From assembly GCA_963772265.1 (NCBI GenBank), contig CAVYWS010000005.1, positions 124,001 to 188,000 of the forward strand: a stretch of 64,000 bases of DNA. Reading direction: 5' to 3'. Shown here one piece after another: positions 52,789 to 61,867 of the stretch. Numbering within the stretch: position 1 is the stretch's first letter; each line of letters opens with the position of its first letter. The notes under the pieces are model-generated. The model saw only the letters and a program-made list of their open reading frames with translations. It did no database searches and had not been told where the DNA came from. The DNA is from Mayfieldus sp963772265. GTDB lineage: Bacteria; Actinomycetota; Thermoleophilia; Solirubrobacterales; 70-9. Position numbers and translations under genes: made by a program.

Positions 52789-52836
52789 TCGGCTGGGGGC
52801 CGAAAGGTCGCTGGCTCAAATCCAGTCGCCCCGACT
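52789..52836 (+). repeat. att site: tRNA-Pro 3' half copy 4
   Basis: 48 bases from TCGGCTGGGGGCCGAAAGG to CGCCCCGACT, one mismatch (T to C in the T loop) against the tRNA at 39982-40029. Right boundary of the third segment. Confidence 0.88.
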
Positions 52837-52884
52837 CGAGAGAGCAGAGGCCACGCAGCCCGGGCACGGCAATTGGCTCGCCCG

Positions 52885-53322
52885 TCAGTCGGTCCCGGTT
52901 TGCGCGGCGCGCGTGGCCTCCTGCCTGTCCATGTACACGCGAACCCGTGCCACACGTCCGTCGCGCATCCGGGCGACATGGAACAGCGCTCCATCATCGA
53001 GGTCGAGCCCGCTCAACGCGCCGTGGGTCCGCGCCCGGAGCTCGATCAGGATTTCGTTTTCGATGATGTCAGTGCGCACTATTTCCACTGGACTCAACGC
53101 GATGATCTCGGCGACGTCGTCCCGCAGGAAGCGAATCACCGCATCAGCCCCGTGGTAGACGCGTTGACCGGGCCACTCCGGGGCGTTCTGGTACTCGATG
53201 TCGTCGGTGAACAGCTCAGCCAGGGCGTCCGTGTCACCGGCGTTCCACCGTGCGTAGCCGGCGCGAACCGTCTCTACGTCGCCCGTCTCGATTCCCTTCG
53301 AGCTCGTCCGGTCAGCAGCCAT
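52885..53322 (-). CDS. NTF2/SnoaL-like protein (stand-alone)
   Basis: 145 residues from ATG 53320-53322 (MAADRTSSKGIETGDVETVR). ARWNAGDTDALAELFTDDIE, then VYHGADAVIRFLRDDV and ALFHVARMRDGRVARVRVYM match the SnoaL_2 type. Related to the cassette genes but with different ends and on the opposite strand. Confidence 0.8.
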   Translation of the reverse strand: MAADRTSSKGIETGDVETVRAGYARWNAGDTDALAELFTDDIEYQNAPEWPGQRVYHGADAVIRFLRDDVAEIIALSPVEIVRTDIIENEILIELRARTHGALSGLDLDDGALFHVARMRDGRVARVRVYMDRQEATRAAQTGTD

Positions 53323-53416
53323 CGGGAACCCCGAGCTTAGCGCCGCTCGAAGAGCCCAGGCGGGACGGCGCATCCGTCCCTGGCGGAGCATGCCGAGCGC
53401 GGCTAGGATCCGGGCT

Positions 53417-56400
53417 GTGGCAGCTGTCGTCCCGGACGGACGCACCAAGGTTGCCGTGCTGGGTGGTGGCGCCGGCGGAATCACCGCGGCCTTCGAGCTC
53501 ACCGCTACTCCGGAGCTTCGTGAGCGCTTCGACGTCACCGTCTATCAGCTCGGTTGGCGTCTCGGTGGCAAGGGCGCGAGCGGTCGCAATGCGGCAGCCG
53601 GCAACCGCATCGAGGAGCACGGGCTCCATGTCTGGTTCGGGTTCTACGACAACGCGTTCCGGCTCATGCGTGACACGTATCAGGAGCTCGGACGGGCGTC
53701 CGATTCACCGCTGGCAAGCCTCGAGGACGCCTTCAAGGGTTGTGATCGTCTCGTTCTCTACGACCGCCAGGGCGACGGCTGGCATCCGTTCCGCTTCGAC
53801 GTGCCGCGAAACTTCCAGCGCCCAGGAGACCCGGGTGTGCTGCCGACCTTCTGGGAGATCGCAACGACCGTATGCGGCTGGGCGCTTGGCAGCTGGCGCG
53901 ACCTCAATCAGGATCGACCGGAGCTGCAGGCCGCTGAGCCCGCTCGCCATCTGACACCTGCCTGGTTCGCGGACCTTGCCCAGGACGTCGCTTCGGACCT
54001 GCTGCGATTGGAGTTGCGCGGAGCCGAGCACCTGCTCGAGCTTGCCCACCGCCTGGCCCGGGCCCGCTCGCGGCACACCGATCTCGCGCACGCTGGGCAG
54101 GCAGGACACCCATGGTTCCTTGCGAGGCTGCTGACCGGGTTTCGCGACTGGCTGTGGTCGGAGGTAGTCGCCGAAAGGTGCGAGGCGGACCCGGATCTAC
54201 GGATGTTCTTCACGATCTTCGACACGATCGCGAGCACCGCAGCTGGAATCGTCGACGACGGCGTTCTCGAGCACGGCTTCGACGCGATCAATGACCAGGA
54301 GTGGTCGGAATGGCTGCGCCTGCACGGCGCCAAGCAGATCACTCTCGGCCGCACGCCTGCCGAGCGCTCCCCGGTGCTGAGATCGGTCTACGACGTCGCC
54401 TTCGGCTACCTGGAAGGTGACATCGCGAAGGCCAACGTCGCGGCGGGCACAGCCACCAACGACCTCCTGCGGCTGCTGTTCAGTTACCGCGGCTCGCTGA
54501 TGTACAAGATGCAGGCGGGCATGGGCGACGCAGTGTTCGCCCCGCTTTACGAGGTCCTGCACGCACGAGGCGTCGACTTCCAGTTCTTCCATGCCGTCAC
54601 GCGTTTGGGTCTTGCTGCCGAGGATCCCCGGGTCGACCTGATCGAGGTCGTGCCACAGGTCGGGCAAGCGGCGGCTGGCTACGAGCCCCTCGTCGACGTC
54701 GACGGCCTCCCATGCTGGCCGAGCGAGCCGCTTTGGGACCGGCTCGAGGGCGGCGAGGAGCTGCGCGACGCGGGCGTCGACTTCGAAGCTGATCCCAATC
54801 CTCTCGGCCGGGAGCCGATTCGGCTTCGCCTCGGAACCGACTTCGATCAGGTGGTGTTGGCGATTCCGGTCGGCGGGCTGGCGCCGCTTTGCGGCGAGCT
54901 AATCGAGCGCGATGGGCGCTTCCGGCGCGGCATAGAGACGGCGGCAACGGTTCGCACCCAGGCATTCCAGCTCTGGCTCGAAAAGGACAGCGGGGAGCTC
55001 GGCTGGGCCCACGAGGAGAACTCGGTTGCCGGATGCTACGTCGAGCCGCTCGATACCTACTGCGACATGAGCCACCTGTTACCGCGTGAGTCGTGGGGCG
55101 ATGACACACGCGTACGCGGGATCGCCTACTTCTGTGGCGTTCTCGACGATCGTGCCGGCGAGACCGCGGTCGATGCCCGGCGCCGCGTGCGGGCCAATGC
55201 GGTCGAGTTCCTTCACCGTGACGCCGGTGGGCTATGGCCCGACGCGAGCATGAGCGGGGGGGTCTTTGATTGGGACGTTCTCGCTGGCCCGGAAGGAATC
55301 ACCGCCGAGGAACGCTTCGAGTCCCAGTACTGGCGGGCGAACGTCTCCCCGTCAGAGCGATATGTGTTGACGCCTGCCGGGTCGGTCAATCAGCGACTGC
55401 CGTCGAACGACTCCGGCTTCGAGAATCTAGTGCTGGCCGGGGATTGGACGAAGAACGGCATCGACGGCGGCTGCGTCGAGGCAGCTGTCACATCCGGAAT
55501 GCAGGCCGCCCGCAAATTGACGGGAATCAAGCGGCCGATCACCGGTCAGAGCCCGCAGTGGATGCAGCCAACTCCAAGCCAGCTTCCTGCTTACATCGAG
55601 TACGGGGGTCGCGCTACTGCCCCCGGACCGTTTCTATCCCTGAAGGGGAGATTTCGCAGCTACCTGCTCGAGGGCGACGAGGACCGGATAGCCGATCTGG
55701 TGAGGCGCACGCTGGACGAGCCCGTGGGGCCGCAGGTCGCCTACCGCGCGATCGGCTCGAACGTGTTGCTGATGCTCGGCGGATTCGAGCGCGTCTCCTC
55801 GATGGCCTCGCCATTCGACCGCTGGGGGACTGTGAGCGAGATCGTCGCATCGTTCTGGGTCCCGGTGATCGCCGGCCGCGACCTCGGCGACGTCTTCCTT
55901 GCCGAGCGGCTTGGTCTCGCGGCCCCTTATGTATTCGTCGACAATCCGATGTCGTATCTGGGCGGTCGCGAGACCTACGGCTACGCGAAGACGATGGGTC
56001 GGTTCGATCCCCCCGATGGGGTCGGCGAGCGCCAGCGCATGGAGGCGTTCGGGGGTGACTTCGGGCGCGACGAGGGCGCCGCCTGGCGTCTCTTTCTGGA
56101 CATCTCTGCGAGCGGAACCGAGGTGGCAAGCTCGGACGGGGAAGACAGACTCGAAGGTCCCGAGGCGCTGGCCCGCCAACTGGCTCCACAGCTGTTGGAG
56201 CGAAACGCCGAGGGCGAGGTGATTCTGCCGGGCCTGCGGTTCGCCTCCAGCCTAGTTGACGACATGCTGAAGGGCAGGATGCGGCAGGTGTTCCTCAAGC
56301 AGTTCCGCGATGCGGCTCACGGCACCCGCGCCTGCTACCAATCGGTGGTCGAGGCGCCGATCGACGTCAAGCGTCTCTCGATCCGCCGATCGAGTCGCGA

Positions 56401-56680
56401 CTGGGATGTCACGATCCGGCCGCTCGACAGCCATCCGATCGACCAGGAGATGGGCATCGTCAGTCAGCGGGCCGCCCTGGCTCTGGACGGGGAGCTCGAC
56501 ATGGTGGTCGAGACCGGGGTCGAGATCGGCAGGGTCGCCGCGTCGGCGGCCCCTACGACCGTGGTCGAGCGGCCACCGGATGGGGTCATCTCAGGCGAGA
56601 GCATTACCGAGCTGATCCGGGACATCGTCGGCCGGATCTCCACCGAGCTCCCCGGGCTCGGCCGGTTGAAGTGGTGGTAG
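53417..56680 (+). CDS. FAD-dependent amine-oxidase-like protein fused to an acetoacetate-decarboxylase-like domain
   Basis: About 1087 residues. GTG 53417 is preferred because AGGA lies 8 bases before it; ATG 53390 would add nine residues. FAD-binding motif VAVLGGGAGGITAAFEL at the start, then VYQLGWRLGGKGASGRN and IEEHGLHVWFGFYDN, with the closing FAD segment NLVLAGDWTKNGIDGGCVEA near residue 680, as in carotenoid-desaturase/amine-oxidase relatives. From about residue 780 a second module (VASFWVPVIAGRD, VDNPMSYLGGRETYGYAKTM) resembles acetoacetate decarboxylase-like folds. Reaction unknown; the oxidised product may pass to the second domain. Intact frame. Confidence 0.75.
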   Translation: MAAVVPDGRTKVAVLGGGAGGITAAFELTATPELRERFDVTVYQLGWRLGGKGASGRNAAAGNRIEEHGLHVWFGFYDNAFRLMRDTYQELGRASDSPLASLEDAFKGCDRLVLYDRQGDGWHPFRFDVPRNFQRPGDPGVLPTFWEIATTVCGWALGSWRDLNQDRPELQAAEPARHLTPAWFADLAQDVASDLLRLELRGAEHLLELAHRLARARSRHTDLAHAGQAGHPWFLARLLTGFRDWLWSEVVAERCEADPDLRMFFTIFDTIASTAAGIVDDGVLEHGFDAINDQEWSEWLRLHGAKQITLGRTPAERSPVLRSVYDVAFGYLEGDIAKANVAAGTATNDLLRLLFSYRGSLMYKMQAGMGDAVFAPLYEVLHARGVDFQFFHAVTRLGLAAEDPRVDLIEVVPQVGQAAAGYEPLVDVDGLPCWPSEPLWDRLEGGEELRDAGVDFEADPNPLGREPIRLRLGTDFDQVVLAIPVGGLAPLCGELIERDGRFRRGIETAATVRTQAFQLWLEKDSGELGWAHEENSVAGCYVEPLDTYCDMSHLLPRESWGDDTRVRGIAYFCGVLDDRAGETAVDARRRVRANAVEFLHRDAGGLWPDASMSGGVFDWDVLAGPEGITAEERFESQYWRANVSPSERYVLTPAGSVNQRLPSNDSGFENLVLAGDWTKNGIDGGCVEAAVTSGMQAARKLTGIKRPITGQSPQWMQPTPSQLPAYIEYGGRATAPGPFLSLKGRFRSYLLEGDEDRIADLVRRTLDEPVGPQVAYRAIGSNVLLMLGGFERVSSMASPFDRWGTVSEIVASFWVPVIAGRDLGDVFLAERLGLAAPYVFVDNPMSYLGGRETYGYAKTMGRFDPPDGVGERQRMEAFGGDFGRDEGAAWRLFLDISASGTEVASSDGEDRLEGPEALARQLAPQLLERNAEGEVILPGLRFASSLVDDMLKGRMRQVFLKQFRDAAHGTRACYQSVVEAPIDVKRLSIRRSSRDWDVTIRPLDSHPIDQEMGIVSQRAALALDGELDMVVETGVEIGRVAASAAPTTVVERPPDGVISGESITELIRDIVGRISTELPGLGRLKWW

Positions 56681-56715
56681 GGCTGGGCCGGCGCCATCTC
56701 TCGAAGGTCCTCCGT

Positions 56716-56785
56716 GCGTCGCTGGAGAGACATAGTCGAGCCCGCTTCTAACCGGCGGCCCGCGTGTACCGCTTGGGTGCCACCG
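56716..56785. repeat. About 70-bp diverged repeat, copy B
   Basis: GCGTCGCTGGAGAGACATAG to TACCGCTTGGGTGCCACC, alignable over its length with 52629-52700 with small gaps. Lies in the 211-bp gap after the FAD fusion gene. Confidence 0.45.
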
Positions 56786-56891
56786 CTACGTCCCGGACGG
56801 GCTCCACGCACTACTGCGAGTGGTAAGCGCTCTCCCAGCAGAGAAGACTGCCGGCGGGGAACTGCGACACCGCCACGCCAGACCTGATTGA

Positions 56892-59196
56892 GTGCCCGAC
56901 GTGGCGTGGAGAGGTCGTGTTTTCGGTGGTCGGTCGCGGCTGTGTGTTGCGCTGGCTGCGGTGGTGCTGGCGCTCACGTTCATGACCGGTGCCAGCGCGG
57001 CCGAGACGTTCAGCGCCCGCGGCAGCGTCGAGCAGGTCTACGTCACCGGTCTGCCTGCCGGAGCACAGGCATCGCTTCTGAACAGCAGCGGCGCGACGGT
57101 TGCCACGAAGCCGGCCAACTCCCTGGGCGGCCTCCTGTTCCGCGACGTCAGCCCCGGAGGCGGGTATCGCGTCCGGTCAGGGGGAGTGACGTCACAGGCG
57201 ATGACTGTGTTCACCAAGCAGTCGACTCCGCGCAGCACCACGATCTACAACCAATCGATCCCGTCGAGCGGCTACGGGTACCTGAGGACCCGGGACGGCA
57301 CCAGGCTGGCGATCGATGTGCATCCGCCGCAGGACGTGACCAACGTCCTGCCCGGCGTCGACGTGCCGCAGCTTCCCAGCGGCCCGACGCCGACCCTGAT
57401 CGAGTACTCGGGCTACGGCTACGCCGATCCGGCCGGGCCGCAGAACGGGATCGCGATCCTCGCCAACCTGATGGGCTTCACGGTGGTCGACGTCAATATG
57501 CGCGGTACCGGCTGCTCAGGCGGCGCCTACGACTTCTTCGAGCCGCTGCAGAACCTCGACGGCTATGACGTGATCGAGACGATCGCGCGCCAGCCCTGGG
57601 TCCTGAACCACAAGGTGGGGATGATGGGCATCTCCTACGGCGGCATCAGCCAGCTCTTCACCGCCCAGACCCATCCGCCGAGCCTGGCGGCGATATCGCC
57701 GCTCTCGGTGATCGACAACACCCAGACGACCCTCTATCCGGGCGGAATCCTCAACACCGGCTTCGCCGTGGCGTGGGCCCAGGAGCGCATCCACGACGCG
57801 ATGGCGGCGGGCCCCAACAGCGGCCAGGCCTGGGCGTACCAGAAGATCCAGGATGGCGACACGACCTGCCAGGACAACCAGGCCCTGCACCCGGAGGCGG
57901 TCGACCTGATGGCGAAGATCCGCGCCAACGACCATTACGTCCCCGAGGTCGCCGATCCGCTCTCGCCGGTGACGTTCGTAGAACAAGATCAACGTGCCGA
58001 CCTTCATGGCCTGCCAGTGGACCGACGAGCAGACCGGCGGCCACTGCCCGACCCTGGCCGAGCACATGACCGGGACGAACCGCAAGTGGTTCACCTTCAC
58101 CAACGGCACCCACGTCGACTCGCTCGACCCTGCGACCTTCAACCGCTGGTGCGACTTCCTGTCGCTCTACGTCGCCCAGGAGGCGCCGGCGACCCACTGC
58201 GCGCAGAACCAGGTGGCGGCGCCGGTGATCTACCAGGAGGCGATGGGGATCTCCGGCGTGACGATGCCACCCGACCCGATCCAGGCACAGCCGACCTACG
58301 CCGGGGCGCTGGCGGCGTTCGAGCAGCTGCCGCCGATCCGCATCCTCTTCGACAACGGCGCCGGCGGGACGCAGCCCGGTCAGCCGCAACCCGGCTTCGA
58401 GCAGTCCTTCTCGAGCTTCCCGATCCCGGGCACGACGGTCGGCCGCTGGTACCTGGTCCGACGGCGGCGCCCTATCGACGACTCCGTTGACTCACTCCGG
58501 CGTGAACTCGTTCACCTGGGACGCCCACGCGCGGCCGCTGACCGACTTCAGCGGCGACACCGGCGCCGGCACCAACGGTCTCTGGACGGCGACCCCGCCC
58601 TATGACTGGGTCCAGACCTCCGTCGGGGAGCGCGGTGTCCTACATCACCCCGCCGCTGAGCGCCAACACGACGGTGATCGGCTCCGGGATGGTGCAGCCC
58701 TGGGTCCGCTCCCCGGTTCCGAACGTCGATCTTCAGGCGACGATCTCGGAGGTCAGACCCGACGGCAAGGAGACCTTCGTGCAGGGCGGCTGGGTGCGCG
58801 GCGACGAGCGCAAGCTGGACTCGACCAAGGGCTCCCCGCTCGAGCCGGTGCTCAGCCTCAGGGAGTCCGACGTGTCGCCGCTGCCGAGCGACCGCTTCGT
58901 CCCAGGTCACGATCCCGCTCTATTACGAAGGCCACGTCTACCGCGCCGGTTCGCGAATCCGGGTGACGATCTCGGCGCCGAACGGCGATCAGCCGATCTG
59001 GTCGTTCGGCGAGACCCAGCCGGAGAGCGGCACCCCGACAGGTCGAGATCGGCCACTGCCAGGGATGCCGTCGAGGCTGACCCTGCCGGTCGTGCCGGGC
59101 GTCAACGTTCCGACGGGACTGCCGCCCTGCCCGGGCCTGAGGGGCGAGCCGTGCCGGGCCTACCAGCCCTTCGTTAACCGCCCGGAGACTCCCTGA
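56892..59196 (+). CDS. Secreted CocE/NonD-type X-Pro dipeptidyl-peptidase-like hydrolase (frameshifted)
   Basis: About 760 residues from GTG 56892. Signal peptide (LCVALAAVVLALTFMTGASA), a short beta domain, then the alpha/beta hydrolase part: TRDGTRLAIDVHPP, LIEYSGYGYADPAG, VNMRGTGCSGG and the nucleophile elbow GMMGISYGGISQ. The C-terminal galactose-binding-like domain is seen as YDWVQTS, SYITPPLSANTTVIGSG, VDLQATISEVRPDGKETFVQ and ITISAPNG-like text near 58965. At least five base shifts after 57980. It hydrolyses an ester or Xaa-Pro-type peptide outside the cell; substrate unknown. Confidence 0.8.
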
Positions 59197-59373
59197 GCCG
59201 GACGGCTAGCGCGCCGACGTGCCATAGGTCCCCCTTGAGCTTCATCCGCTTCTGCTCGACGAAGCAGGCCTGGTCACCCGCCGACTTCTGGTGCGCCAGG
59301 TCGAGCGTAGTTCACCATCTGCCGAAACCTCTGACCGAAGAAGAGCGGTCGTCGAGACCGGGATCGACCGCTG

Positions 59374-59715
59374 TCAACCGTTCTCCTTCGGGGCGGCGGC
59401 CAAGGCGAAAGGGCTTCCTTCGGAGTCACGGCAGACGGCCCACCGCTCGCCGGGATGGACGATCGAGCCGCCAAGGGCGCGGACGCGCTCGAGCGCCGCC
59501 GGCATATCGGCGACCGCGAAATAGGGGAGGGACGCGGTATCGCCGGGGCCCGGTCCGCGCTCATGGACCCCGAGGCGCAGCTCACCGTCGTCGATCTCCC
59601 ACCCGGACCCCGACCCGGTGGCTCTCGGCTCCAGCTCGACGTCGAGCACGCCGCGCCAGAACCTGCGGGCCCGATCGAGGTCGTCGGCAGGGAACTCGAT
59701 CAGCGGAGCAGGCAT
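59374..59715 (-). CDS. VOC/glyoxalase-family protein
   Basis: 113 residues. One VOC unit: IEFPADDLDRARRFWRGVLD, GWEIDDGELRLGVHERG, FAVADMPAALERVRALGGSI and CRDSEGSPFALAAAP. Short VOC proteins act as dimers in resistance, isomerisation or ring cleavage; the specific role is not visible. Confidence 0.83.
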   Translation of the reverse strand: MPAPLIEFPADDLDRARRFWRGVLDVELEPRATGSGSGWEIDDGELRLGVHERGPGPGDTASLPYFAVADMPAALERVRALGGSIVHPGERWAVCRDSEGSPFALAAAPKENG

Positions 59716-59771
59716 GGGACGGAGTATCGGCGATCAGGCTGGGGGCTGCCCCGACTCGTGGTTAGGCCCGG

Positions 59772-60227
59772 CTATTCCTGCGCGATGACAAGCCGCCGTT
59801 CGAGCTTGTCAAAGCTGTCGCTCCAACCATCCCGATGAAGGGTCCGACGCGCCTCGGTCTTGAACGGGCCTTGGGTGAAGACGACCTTCGTCGATTCACC
59901 CAGATCGCGAAATGACAGATCAACCAGCGTTTCTGCGTCGTCCGCATCGGGAGGCTCCCAGACGAACGTGAAGGCCAGCCGGGTAGGCGGTTGGACTTCG
60001 CGGAACTCACCGGTCAAATGGAATGCATCGCCTTCCGGCGGCTGCATTTCGATCCGGTAGCCCTCTCCGACGCGAGCTTGGAAACTCAGGCTCGGAATGG
60101 TGAATCCCTTCGGGCCCCACCATTTGGCTAACTCGTTCGGATCGCTGAAGGCCGCGAAGACGACCATGGGCGGCGCCGGGAGATTGCGCTTGAGCTCGAG
60201 GACGAGCTCGTCCGATCCCGTCTCCAT
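59772..60227 (-). CDS. SRPBCC (AHSA1-like) protein
   Basis: 151 residues. LVLELKRNLPAPPMVVFAAF, then WWGPKGFTIPSLSFQARVGEGYR and GEFREVQPPTRLAFTFVWEP match the activator-of-Hsp90-homologue START-like family (often next to ArsR regulators, none here). FTQGPFKTEARRTLHRDGWSDSFDKL is the typical C-terminal helix. Probably binds a hydrophobic ligand. Confidence 0.87.
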   Translation of the reverse strand: METGSDELVLELKRNLPAPPMVVFAAFSDPNELAKWWGPKGFTIPSLSFQARVGEGYRIEMQPPEGDAFHLTGEFREVQPPTRLAFTFVWEPPDADDAETLVDLSFRDLGESTKVVFTQGPFKTEARRTLHRDGWSDSFDKLERRLVIAQE

Positions 60228-60260
60228 TCACCGATCGTATCCGCCGGAATGCTCGGCGAA

Positions 60261-61534
60261 TCAGCCCTGCGCCTGCAACCAGGACTTCGGCACGACTCCC
60301 ATCCGCATCCGCTGCGGGTGGTCACCGACCGGAACCCGGGCGACTATCTCGCGGCTCTTGTATGAGATCGCCGAGATGCTGTCGCTGCCGCTCCATGAGA
60401 TGAAGCAGTAGCGACCGTCGCCGCTGTTGGTCACCCAGTAGGGCTTTGTGTCGCCCGGCTGGATCAGCTTGTAGGCGAAGCTGGATCGGTCGACGATCGC
60501 GGCGTAGTCGTCCATCGTGCCGGCGACGCAGAGCCGGGTCCCCTCGGGGTTCATCGCGATCCCGTGGTGGGCGGAGTCGAGCAGGTACTGCTCGCGCGGC
60601 ATGTCGGGGACGAGGTTCGGCAGGGTGTCGACTCGGGTGACGCGGTCCTGGTCGAAGTCGTACTCGACGAAGCCGTGGAAGAAGGAGACCTGGAAGTAGA
60701 CGAAGCGCTCGTCGGGCGAGAGCGCCATCGGGCGCACGGCCGAGCTCATGTTCGGATAGCCGGCCTCCGCGAGCTTCTTGCCCATGTCGATCTGCTCGAT
60801 GATCTGGTTGGTCTTCGCATCGACGATTTGAAAGCGCCGGTCGCCCTTGGTCGTGTCCACGGCCGGCTGGTCGAGTGGTGTGTACACGAGGCCAATGCTC
60901 GCGTGGAAGATCTTCGAGCCGTCCTTGGAGTAGTTGTTCTCGTGCGGCGAGTCGCCGGAGGCGAATCGTCCGACCTCCTGGCCGGTGTAGGTGTCGAGGA
61001 TGTGGACGACGTTGCCGGTCGAGGCGGAGACCGCGACGTGGCGGCCGTCGGGGGACATCGCCATGTGGTCCGAGCGCTGGCCGTCGACGCGGAAGCGCCA
61101 GGCAATCTGCCCCGTGGCGAGATCGATCCCGACGACGTCGGCGAGGCTGGGCCTCGATACCACCAGCAGCTTGCCGTCCTTGGACGTGAACATGTCGTCG
61201 ACGTACTGGTCGTGCCCCTCGCCGATCAGCTGCCGGATCGCGAGGAAGTAGCCAAGCCGTACCGGGTCGGTGGCGATCTCGAGCATCCGCTGGTTGATGT
61301 CGGGGATGATGTTGACCCGCTTGACCCGCTTGAAGGTCGGCTTGCTTTGCGTCCCTCCCTGCTGGATCACGTCCGCGGTGCCGTCCCAGTTGTTGCCCAC
61401 GAAGAGGACCGGGACGAGCTGGCTCTTCGGGGGCGCCTTCGCGGCAAAGCCGAGAGAAGCGAAGCCGCCACAGCCGTAAGCACGGCCGCGACGACGGCGA
61501 CGACGACGGTTCTCTTGGCTCCCCTAAGACTCAC
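60261..61534 (-). CDS. Exported YVTN/YncE-type beta-propeller protein (one frameshift near 61420)
   Basis: About 420 residues from GTG 61532-61534 (MSLRGAKRTVVVAVVAAVLT), an N-terminal export or anchor helix. After a shift near 61420: VGNNWDGTADVIQ, YVDDMFTSKDGKLLVVSRPS, DVVGIDLATGQIAWRFRVDG, HMAMSPDGRHVAVSASTGNV and ALSPDERFVYFQVSFFHGFV. The repeating SPDG(R/K) and LD...G units are YVTN/WD40-like blades, close to proteins annotated as cytochrome D1 or YncE-like. No haem-binding motif seen. Binding or structural role outside the cytoplasm. Confidence 0.8.
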
Positions 61535-61867
61535 TGGCGCTCTTCCCCACGAGGACGATGTCCCGATCAAGCGGACCCTAACCGGAGTGGCGTCGCCGCG
61601 CGCCGGTTCCAGCCTGGGTCGAAATGTCACTGCGCCTTTCAACCGCAAAGGTGTTTCCTCAACCCCAGAATCAGGCGTCGATCCGAGCCTGGTTGTCAGG
61701 TTATGGGTTACAGTGAGGCGAGTACGCATTGGATGCTTTTGGCGTTGGACGGACGGACCCGGAGGGGGACGCTGCGACCGATTGAGCGACTTCGGCGACG
61801 CGTCATCTGAACGACCTCCGCACCTTCCGCGTAGAGGTTGATCGGATGTCAGCAATAGAGGAAGACC
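61535..61867. other. 333-bp divergent intergenic region
   Basis: Lies between the starts of the propeller gene and the coiled-coil membrane protein. No gene supported. AT-richer patches near 61650-61740 probably hold the promoters, but I see no clear -35/-10 pair or operator. Confidence 0.4.

Larger units (their letters stand above)
40028..52836. mobile_element. Composite of three tandem tRNA-Pro genomic islands without integrase
   Basis: The tRNA-Pro 3' half is repeated at 43908-43956, 50517-50566 and 52789-52836, dividing the stretch into segments of about 3.9, 6.6 and 2.3 kb. Each copy faces the same way as the tRNA and ends at the acceptor stem, as attR sites of tRNA-targeting elements do. 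The cargo is SnoaL-like cassettes, toxin-antitoxin genes, a GFA protein, a TetR/ABC exporter and small stress-type genes. No recombinase, relaxase or replication gene was found, so the islands are probably immobile remnants or were mobilised in trans. Confidence 0.65.

Noticed and set aside
40028..52836. Search for integrase, transposase, relaxase or phage genes
   Set aside because: No frame in this stretch shows a recombinase or DDE motif pattern I can recognise; the island call rests on the att repeats and cargo only.
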